A stretch of DNA of 64,000 nucleotides from Agrypnia vestita (Eukaryota; Arthropoda; Insecta; Trichoptera; Phryganeidae): positions 48,523-112,522 of the forward strand of contig JADDOH010002666.1 of the NCBI GenBank assembly GCA_016648135.1, given 5' to 3'. Shown here piece after piece: positions 56,578 through 64,000 of this stretch. The position numbers and the translations under genes are program-made. A model generated the notes under the pieces. The model saw only the letters and a program-made list of their open reading frames with translations, searched no databases and was not told the origin of the DNA. Each line of letters begins with the position of its first letter. The first letter of the stretch is position 1.

Positions 56578-56785
56578 TTTATTAAGATAAATTATACAAG
56601 TCTCAAAGAGACAAAGCTATTTTGTATGGGAAACATGTATGGAAGTCTTTATAGGGAAGCCACGGGGCTTATGAACGGTATTTACTGGCTTGTGTGATCA
56701 CTTTACACAATGCAACGTTCCCTAATTCATCGTAGAACATCCACACATTATCAAATTTTTGAAAGTTCTATATATGTGTTTTATC
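56578..56785 (+). mobile_element. Family M repeat, reference copy
   Basis: Runs TTAAGATAAATTATACAAGT, TCTCAAAGAGACAAAGC, GGGAAACATGTATGGAAGTC, CACGGGGCTTATGAACGG, GTGATCACTTTACACAATGC, CATCCACACATTATC. It matches the 1.2-kb copy nearly end to end. The minus frame 56722-57003 partly overlaps it and is not a recognised gene. Confidence 0.65.
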
Positions 56786-57186
56786 TGCCTTCTTTCAATT
56801 TTTTTTCTATATCCATCTATCTGCATCTTCATGAACTCTGCAACGTAGACAACTCGCAGCCATAAAACCAAATCAGCCTCTGCTTTAGCTGCAAGAAGAG
56901 GAATTGAAAAACTGATCAGAAAATTTAAGTTCAGTGAAGAAATAACACTCCGCTGTGGCAGGCCAAAAGTCGTGAAATTCTGAAAATCACCCAGAATAAT
57001 CATTATTATTTAGCTGTCAGACCCCTTCACCAAAAATTTCTAGTTAAAACGAGTATGTTAGAAATGCCTAATGTGGGTTAAACGATATCAAGTTGATTTA
57101 CGCACGTATGAGTAATCTTTTATTTTACCATGAACCTGAATGGTGATCGAATGAAACCTTATAAAGGTATAAATAATAAAGGTAGT

Positions 57187-57835
57187 ATTTTTTTTTTAAA
57201 TTTAATTTAATTTATTTTTTTCCAAATATTAACAGATATAAGAAAATGAAATGTTTATATGTAAGAGAGTGTAAATATATAGTAATGAACTTATTAACTT
57301 ATATCCTATTTTTGCATACCTATTTCACAAAAAAAAATTGAAGTGATACATAATAATAATTTAAGTACCTAAATTAAAATAAAAGACATAAGTAGTAACA
57401 ATAATTAATAAAGCATAATAAATTAAATAACAATACTAAATACATAATAACATTAAGGTAAGTCTAACTTTATTTATATCTTGAATCGCAGTATTGAATC
57501 AATACTTAATTATTAATCAAGTATTAATCAATATTGCGACGCAGAATTATGGTAGATGTCAATGTCAGTGAATAAATCGTTGTAGACTCGGCACATTCCC
57601 ACTATGGGTGAGTGTAATCCGGAGTTGGTACGAGCAATAGGAATGTGGAAGAGGCATCGTGTTCTAGTAGCTCTTGCTGGGAGGTGAATGTTTACAAGTG
57701 ATAATAGGGGTAGACAAATAAATTGGTTTCGACAGATCGTATACAAGTTGAAAGTATCAAGAGCTGTGTAAAGTAGATAAAGGTACAATTTACCTACCTT
57801 AAAAAGTTTTGAGTTCATTGCTCAGCTCGTTCGGT
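57187..57835 (-). pseudogene. LINE family F, copy 2: polymerase C-terminus and 3' end
   Basis: The minus frame (57528-57818) reads LPARATRTRCLFHIPIARTN, then SGLHSPIVGMCRVYNDLFTD and IDIYHNSASQY. The run 'LP.R.TR....F..P..RTN...SPI.R.CR.YN' is a common C-terminal end of LINE-encoded polymerases in insects. After the stop an AT-rich 3' untranslated region extends to a poly(A) run (poly-T at 57187-57200). The catalytic domain is absent. Copy 1 is at 47169-47430, same strand. Confidence 0.7.
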
Positions 57836-59106
57836 CATCTTAACATTTGAATGGCAGTCAAAAGATGTAAATTCATGACATTAAATCAAACGCAAATCGT
57901 CTTTTTTTCATTAAATAGACAATAGACACCACTGTGTTATGTTTTTAATGATTCCAGGAATCACACATTAGTACCTGAACGCCGTTCGCATTTCGCATGT
58001 CCTTTATCATTCTTGACATTTAAAAGTTTAATTTACTCGCGTATTATAATGTACTTTTATTCGAGTTAATAAAATTCAATCGTGACCGCTCCTTTACAAT
58101 CGAAGAATGATCGTATTGCAATTCATAATGCTTTTAATATAAGTTATTTTAACACTTGTATAATAAAAAATCTGGCTTATTCATTGTGAGGTTTCATACT
58201 GTTTTATTGCTAGTTATAAATGGTGGCTTTGAAATTTGATCTTCGATTCCAGTTGTGCGCTCTGTGGAACATCAGCTACCAGTCATAATTATTATTAACG
58301 AAATACCATTAGTTTTAAAGATCTGAATAAATATCGTACAACGCGCAATAGTGACACAAAGTTTGTTTTAAACAAACGTTATAAAATACACGACATCTTC
58401 AGTCCCGTTACTGCAATGGATACCCCCGCTAATAATGCACGGAATTTAATACTTTTTAATGCCTTTTGCCGTTAACTGAGTATGTGTGGTCGGTTCTAAG
58501 GCTTTCTAGAAAATAATATGCTTTATATAATACACCACGTTTCTCTACTTATAAATTATTTACGTTATTTTCCGATCTTTTTATACTTTCAGAAAAGATT
58601 GCCTCAAATTTTGAAATCATGCACATAAAGATAATTTCCTAAAATATTCATTGAATTTTTTATACTCATACTTAATATCTTAAACAAATAGAAAATTAAT
58701 ATCTTTATCTTTTTTGCTAGGTTCAACTAGATATATTATTATTTTAGCTTAAAAAGGATATAAATAATTTTGGAGACTTTTTAAAATTCATTTTTAATCT
58801 GTTGAATGTCTCTGCATTACGAAGGATAAATTCGAAAAACATCTGATTGAGATAACCGAGATAAAATATCCAAGAATGCGGCATCGTAAAAAAGGTTTAT
58901 GTTCCTTTAAATTGTTATTGCTTTTCAGAATATCTTTTCATAAATATTGTTTACCTATTCCGGAACTATTAATTTCCATTTATTTAAAATATTCGCATTC
59001 TCAATAGGCGAAGTGGTCGCTGAAGCATTGTATAAATTGAAACAGCACACCCAAAACATTTGAATAGTCGATTCCACCATTAAAACGAAGGACGCTTGAC
59101 TGAGTA
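57836..59106. other. About 1.3 kb, no gene seen
   Basis: AT-rich. No repeat shared with the rest of the window was noticed. Confidence 0.35.
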
Positions 59107-59205
59107 GCAGGGGCGTGCACTCATATAATAAATAAAAATGTGCATAACTATGATTTCTATAAATTACATATTTATCTGAAGTATTGTATATAAACATTAA
59201 ATATG
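59107..59205. mobile_element. Family D end, partial
   Basis: AGCAGGGGCGTGCACTC matches the CAGGGGC/GCGTGCAG termini at 60750 and 21810. The opposite end could not be found. Confidence 0.35.
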
Positions 59206-59277
59206 TAGGTCCACGCGCAAATAATTCAGAGTTATTTTGATGTGTTAAGTAGAACCATCTGGCGGAAGATTTATAAA

Positions 59278-59743
59278 TCTATACTAATATTATAAAGAGG
59301 AAAGATTTGATTGTGTGTTTGAATCGAATAGGCTCCGAAACTACTGGACCGATTTGAAAAATTCTTTCACATTCAAAATTCTACATTATCCCTGATGAAC
59401 ATAGGCTATAGAATATTTTCAAAAATGTTAGGGATCCGCATGAAATCTTCGATAATGTAACCCAACGTGTGAAAAAATTACGAAAAAAACCTTATATTGC
59501 GTACGCTGCGGAAATGATTGCCAATAGAGCAAAGTAATGTACTACAGTTTTATAGAGGACATTAATATCTACAAAAAAGTCTGCGATACCATATATCTAA
59601 GTATTTCAGTTATGTTACAATAACTTATGTTAACCTTAGATGGAAACATTGTTTTTTAGAGAACAGCGGACCCTTTGTTTTCCCTTATAAACTTATTTTT
59701 TACTTAATCCTTAACCCGTGCAACGCCGGGTACGACCAGCTAG
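59278..59743 (+). mobile_element. Non-autonomous Helitron, complete
   Basis: Starts TCTATACTAATATTATAAAG directly after A and ends CCAGCTAG directly before T. This gives the 5'-TC...CTAG-3' ends and A/T insertion site of Helitrons. A CCCG/CGGG hairpin (CCCGTGCAACGCCGGG) lies 9 bases before CTAG. The 5' part continues GATTTGATTGTGTGTTTGAA and GGCTCCGAAACTACTGG, as in the abundant lepidopteran type. At 466 bases it lacks the Rep/helicase gene. No target duplication is expected. Confidence 0.92.
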
Positions 59744-60204
59744 TAGCAAATAAAGCTAAGCATGTATTTCAAATAATTATTCGAAAAATCTTAATCTAGA
59801 GTCAAACATAAAAGGAGTCTCACGGTTTTCTTTATTTTAGGCTGACTTGACTATAAATCGCAGTGCAGTGTGGTATTATTTTATAATACAAAATATTTTA
59901 ACTCTTCACATGTTTGGAAATAAAATACTTCTACTCGTTCAATTTACTTGAGACAGGTTCAGCCTTACCATGCGATTATGATTGTTAATGTCCTTACGTG
60001 TCAAGTAAATTGATGGAGCACAATCAAAAACGAGCGTTATATTTCGATACATGTTATTACGGAATTCTATAAAATTATCTTGGAAACTGTAAATATTTAA
60101 CTCTTCACTTAATAACTTGAAGAAAATCCCAAGAATAATACATTTGAATAATATTGATATTTTCTACATTTTTTACAAAAACATCTTCTTGTACTAGTTG
60201 AAGG

Positions 60205-60640
60205 CCACTAGAGCTCGCTTGTGCGGTTTTCCGCCTCGTAGTGTGATGTGGACACCCAGCTGTATTTCCATCTTTTGGGGGGTCTTCCAGACCTCCTTCT
60301 TCCCTCTAATTTCCCATGTAGGGCAAGGGGTGGTAGTCTTTGGGTCCTATAGTCATATAGTCCATGCTTTCCTCATGCTCTCTCCAAGATATTCTCCTTT
60401 GTGTCCCCCATCTGACAAGATTTTGGATATCACTTCTCATTCAGTCGCTTCGAGACTTCCCTGTTATTTTTCTAAAGGTTTTAATCTCCGTGGTTCTTAG
60501 AAGTGATTTAGTGCGAACTGTGTTATCTCTCGTTTCGATGCTATTATCGATCTGACACAGGTTTTGTAGATTCAGACTATACTCTTGAGCTGCATGTCCT
60601 TGTTTTTCCATATACACTCTGATACAACAATCCAATGCAA
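60205..60640 (-). pseudogene. LINE reverse transcriptase C-terminal fragment (family G)
   Basis: The minus-strand frame reads NTVRTKSLLRTTEIKTFRKI, then TGKSRSD, stop, MRSDIQN. Further on, across frame changes, come VRWGTQRRISWREH, GRRRSGRPPKRWKYSW-like residues. This matches the LINE order 'RTTEMKTLRKITG..L.DR.RSD.IR', 'R...W.EHV.RM', 'GRPPKRW.D'. The usual catalytic half is absent. Confidence 0.65.
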
Positions 60641-60749
60641 AAACATGCTTCTAAAAAAGTGTATTTCCCAAGATGAATACCACATCTACTGATAATACAG
60701 CCCATCGTACTTTTCAGCATTGATATAAGCAGTTTATGCAAGTATATAG

Positions 60750-60976
60750 CAGGGGCATGCATTGAGAATAAGAATCATGACTTTAATATAAACATATATT
60801 TGGAAAAAAAATCTAAATGCAATATTTATTTTGCAAAATATTATGAAATATTGAAATCAGAATAAAATGTAAATTATTGTGATTGGAATATTACGAGATA
60901 TATCTCTTATTTTGCTTTCTTTTTAAAAAACATGCTTAGGAAAAGTCACGCTTCTTACACTCACTGCATGCCCCTG
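60750..60976. mobile_element. Family D inverted-repeat element, clear ends
   Basis: Ends CAGGGGCATGCA and TGCATGCCCCTG. Inner TIR parts (AAGAATCATGACTTT..TATATTTGGAAAAAAAAT on the left; AAAAGTCACGCTTCTTAC on the right) match 49911-50142. The CAGGGGC termini recall hAT elements, but the 8 bases on either side do not match convincingly. Confidence 0.75.
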
Positions 60977-61452
60977 GTCCAAGCCTATGAACGCCACTGC
61001 TGAATAGGTATCTCCGTAATCGGAATATGGTATATTATGGTACGCGATATTCATACTGGATTGCCTCTCTCGATGTATACACATTATATTATACAATTCC
61101 CTAATTTATGCACTCGTTAACCAATAAATGACTCGGTATGCTTAAACTGGTTATGAACATGTGTTACAGAAGTCAACAATTTGCTGGCCCACACTATGGG
61201 AATGGCGATGGTAACGGTAAAAAGAATGGAGATGTAAACAGTGCGACGAGGAATAACTAGAAACGGGGCTACGCGGTGTCGAATCAAAAATGAAATCATT
61301 CAGTTCCGAAGTATTTATGTTAATTAGTGCAGCGCGGGCCGAGATGTTCGTGCGGATCATTTATTAATCCAGACGCGGCAACATTTGTGCTTTCGTTTCG
61401 AATTAAAAAATACACCTAAACAACTCAATCGACTTCATTTGCATGTGACTAT

Positions 61453-61725
61453 ACAGGGTGTAATAGATCTAGTCTACAATAATTTTCAAGTGGATTCCTG
61501 CCTTGATTACGAATTAAAAACGTTCAAGCAACCAATTAATAGCTATGGAGAACATCTAAGTTTTTCAATATTTCTGACTATTTTTTTGCAAAACATTGAA
61601 ATATCATTACAATAAGTAACCGATTACGAAAAATTCATTCACTTCATCAAAACCTTACAAAATTTTAAAATAGACTTATATTGAAACGAATGATTTTTCT
61701 TAATTGATATAGGTTACTGTAATGA
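61453..61725. mobile_element. Family P element, left arm and start of right arm
   Basis: TACAGGGTGTAATAGATCTA, GGATTCCTGCCTTGATTACG, TTTCTGACTATTTTTTTGCA, AAAATTCATTCACTTCAT and, reversed, GATATAGGTTACTGTAATGA. It is truncated at an A-rich stretch where the next LINE fragment begins. Confidence 0.65.
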
Positions 61726-61739
61726 GAATAATAAAAAAA

Positions 61740-61905
61740 AATAAGAAGACCAAGGGGCCGTCCTTGGAGGAGCTGGCGGAAACAGTTGGAGGACTGCTGC
61801 GAAGCGAGGTTGCAACTAAATTGGGCTACGTGAATAGTTGGAACCTTTTATGCGGTGCAGGGACCCCGACTCAATGGGATAAGGGGTAGAAGAAGAAGAA
61901 AAATA
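61740..61905 (+). pseudogene. LINE 3' tip with GAA tail (family H)
   Basis: GRPWRSWRKQLEDCCEARLQ, then across a frame change CGAGTPTQWDKG or CRDPDSMG, then GTAGAAGAAGAAGAA. The 'GRP..SW' motif and '(R)xxDP' end just before a short tail fit a LINE polymerase C-terminus. It abuts family P, so it may have inserted into that element. Confidence 0.5.
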
Positions 61906-62807
61906 TATATATTTTTCAATTGTTAAGTATGTTCAACCACAAAGTTAACGGTATAAACATGAAAAATATTACAGCATTCCTTTATTGAAATTTATTTACA
62001 AATGTATTAATCAATCAATTAGAAAAGACATACAGAAAACTCAAGTTAACGAAAAAACATTTCAGCTTTATTTATTAGTTTCTTGTTGAAAATGTTTTCT
62101 TCTCGGTGAACAAAGCATAGTTCAATTTAATTTTTATCTGTCCCTCTCCGCGTAGACATCTACCCCGATTCACTGATTCATTAAATAAAACGATTGGGAT
62201 CTAAAGTGCATAGTCCTGTAAAGATTTCAGAATGCAGTAATCTGTGAAAGTGGGTCACAACGATTAACACCAACACTCTTCCGCTGGCAGGAGCCAATAA
62301 CGGGAGTGATTAAATATGCAAGTTGGTGTACACACAGCCCGACCCTGATGCACCGATTATCCCCTTTGAAAACTTTAACTTGATTAGATTTAAGCGGCGG
62401 TGATTTCTCAGACCGCATTTTACTTGATCTCTCCGTTAATAGGTGCATTGATCCGGTGACAGGTTTAAACGATTGGTTCAGAACCAGACTTGTCTAACCC
62501 ATTTTTTTTTTAAACTGAGTAAGGTTAGGTATCATTATCAAGTAATCATTCTTAGTCAGGGTGAATTATGTTTGTACTAGGAATTGCCATATTAGAACGC
62601 TGGCATCTAGCGCCCTGCTTTGCGACGACATAAAATTGTTAACAGTGCTAAAGATATACATTTCACAATAAAATGTCCTCCAAATCTGGTATACTCCAGT
62701 TAAACCTTGGATGCGAGCGTATTGCGTTCCGGAAATTTTGATATAAAATAAACATTAAAACAATTGATGAATTAAAATCAAATGATTAAACAGTATTTTT
62801 TATGTAT

Positions 62808-63065
62808 GTTCTGAGAACGCAATTACTGGATTTATCCACTTATTTAATTAAGGTAAATTGTAGAAATCTCACAGAGACGATGCTTTTTATATGAGAAACA
62901 TGTATGGAAGTCTTTTGTACGAAGGCTCGGGGCTTACAACCTGTATGAGTTGCCTTAATTGATCATCGATGTATGACCTGGCCCATCGTACAAAAGACTT
63001 CCTTAAATGTTTATCATATAGATAGCTTCGTCTCTGTGAGATTTGTATTATTTATCATAGTCAAA
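62808..63065. mobile_element. Family M repeat, palindromic copy
   Basis: The left arm AATCTCACAGAGACGATGCT, TATATGAGAAACATGTATGG, AAGTCTTTTGTACGAAGG is mirrored by CATCGTACAAAAGACTTCC..AAGCTTCGTCTCTGTGAGATT on the right. The arms are about 75 bases. The upstream CAATTACTGGATTTATCCAC is shared with the 54.9-kb copy. Confidence 0.7.
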
Positions 63066-63345
63066 TTATTTAGTTTACACCGCTTTATTTTATATGAAAT
63101 CGACATATTCCGGGAACAATGCTTACTTCTTCAGGATGAGTCATATACTAAAGTTGAAATATAGGTTAACTTTGGTAGAGGGTTACGGAAAGGGTTTGAA
63201 GGGGGGTGGAATTTTACTATGGTATCACAGGGTAAAGTGGGAAAATATTCAATAGAGGATTGTTTACAAATTTTAACTGATTATTATTTATTACTCTGCG
63301 AAACCTTGTAACCTGTAGGTATGTAATATTTTAAACCCTCTATTA

Positions 63346-63372
63346 AAATATATATATATATATATATATATA
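63346..63372. repeat. (TA)n microsatellite
   Basis: About 13 uninterrupted TA units end exactly at the mariner terminus. Confidence 0.95.
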
Positions 63373-64000
63373 TTAGGTCCTTACATATGCAATTGACTTT
63401 AGTATGGTAGAACCATAAAGCCGATTTTATTTGTTATTATAATATATTTATTTAATCAAAGTATGTACCATTACTATCTATGCACTTTTGCCATCTCATA
63501 GGTAGTTCATCGATCCCTTTACTAAAAAAACCATTCGGACGGGAATCGATAAAATCTTTGAAGGCGGTTTGGACTGCCCCATCGGAGTTGAATTTTTTCC
63601 TTTGCAAGAAGTTATCCAAATTTCGAAAAAAATTTTAATCTATTGGGGCAAGGTCCGGAGAGTACGGTTGATGTCTTAGACATTCCAATTGAAGCTCCTC
63701 TAATTTGGTAGCCGTCTGTTGTGCAGTGTGTGGTCTAGCGTTATCATGAAGCAGCAGTGGCCTAGAGCGATTAACCAGCCTCGGTTGTTTAGCAGCTAGC
63801 TTTTCCATCATGGTTTGCCGTTGCTGACAATAGACATCTGCCGTAATCGTCTGGCCAGATTTAAGAAAGCTGTAGTGAACGACACCAGCAACTAGTCCAC
63901 CAAACGCTCACAAGTAACTTTTTTGGAGTCAATTTTCGCTTGGGGCATGGTTTGGCTAGTTCAGCAGGGTTCAGCCATTGCGATGAGCGCTTCCGATTAT
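63373..64000 (-). mobile_element. Mariner element, 3' part; continues beyond the window
   Basis: The terminus reads TTAGGTCCTTACATATGCAA next to TA, like mariner inverted repeats of the cecropia/Hsmar1 type. The transposase frame and a short 3' untranslated region lie inside. The left end of the element is past 64000, so length and the second TIR are unknown. Confidence 0.85.
63452..64000 (-). pseudogene. Mariner transposase (D34D), C-terminal half, broken
   Basis: Reads AELAKPCPKRKLTPKKLLVS then VWW. A one-base shift near 63885 leads on to GVVHYSFLKSGQTITADVYC, RPLLLHDNARPHTAQQ, YSPDLAPID, GIDELPMRWQKCIDSNG and TYFD. The second (HDN) and third (PID) catalytic aspartates are 34 residues apart, as in mariner DDD transposases. 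The enzyme would cut and paste the element at TA sites. A TAA (63637-63635) follows the third aspartate at once, so with the shift the gene is dead. The first aspartate is beyond the window edge. Confidence 0.9.

Noticed and set aside
60198..60555. Plus-strand frames of 100 and 63 codons
   Set aside because: They are shadows of the minus-strand LINE fragment, whose motifs are recognisable.

Overview
The window looks like insect nuclear DNA, most likely from a moth or butterfly. It is strongly AT-rich, has no operon-like gene packing, and is full of decayed transposable elements. Three things point to Lepidoptera: a short Helitron whose two ends match the type common in lepidopteran genomes, tRNA-derived SINEs, and the frequent TAGGTAC-type motifs. 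I did not identify the species.

No host protein-coding gene could be recognised. Almost every long open frame is chance, or is the C-terminal end of a 5'-truncated LINE. The window is probably intergenic DNA or a very large intron. About nine short GC/CpG-rich islands (near 2.4, 3.5, 15.8, 20.8-21.5, 24.2, 27.9, 50.6, 52.7 and 53.7 kb) stand out from the AT-rich background and could be regulatory modules or 5' exons. Two possible small exons are flagged at low confidence (5253-5284 plus; 42630-42826 minus).

Class I elements: at least seven groups of non-LTR retrotransposon (LINE) 3' ends. One family ('B') leaves six fragments on both strands, one of them inserted into another repeat with a 9-bp target duplication (35.1 kb). 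Family C has three copies, and families E and F have two each. Two Penelope-like GIY-YIG endonuclease remnants lie on the minus strand (14.1-14.65 kb, 30.7-31.05 kb). Hammerhead-ribozyme-like hairpins occur there and at up to four other places (6.2, 25.55, 41.4, 54.1 kb). There are two related solo-LTR-like sequences (27.2 and 39.7 kb), four minus-strand copies of one tRNA-derived SINE, and an inverted pair of tRNA-Arg-like sequences at 37.7-38.4 kb.

Class II elements: a broken mariner transposase gene of the D34D type runs off the right edge. There is a complete short Helitron (59.28-59.74 kb). Non-autonomous inverted-repeat families include palindromic family 'P' (six copies, CAGGGT ends beside TA), family 'D' (CAGGGGC/GCGTGCAG ends, five places), family 'M' (five copies), and several single MITEs. 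One 77-base hairpin at 31.29 kb pairs over all 36 positions once G-U pairs are allowed.

Layout: 0-9 kb GC islands, LINE tails and MITEs; 9-20 kb SINEs, LINE tails, Penelope, MITEs; 20-30 kb CpG-rich blocks, LINE tails, solo LTR; 30-42 kb Penelope, hairpin, palindromic repeats, tRNA-like inverted pair, LTR; 42-48 kb LINE 3' ends; 48-54 kb sparse, with CpG-rich islands; 54-64 kb palindromic repeats, LINE tails, Helitron and mariner. All family relationships were made by eye; no alignment or database search was run.
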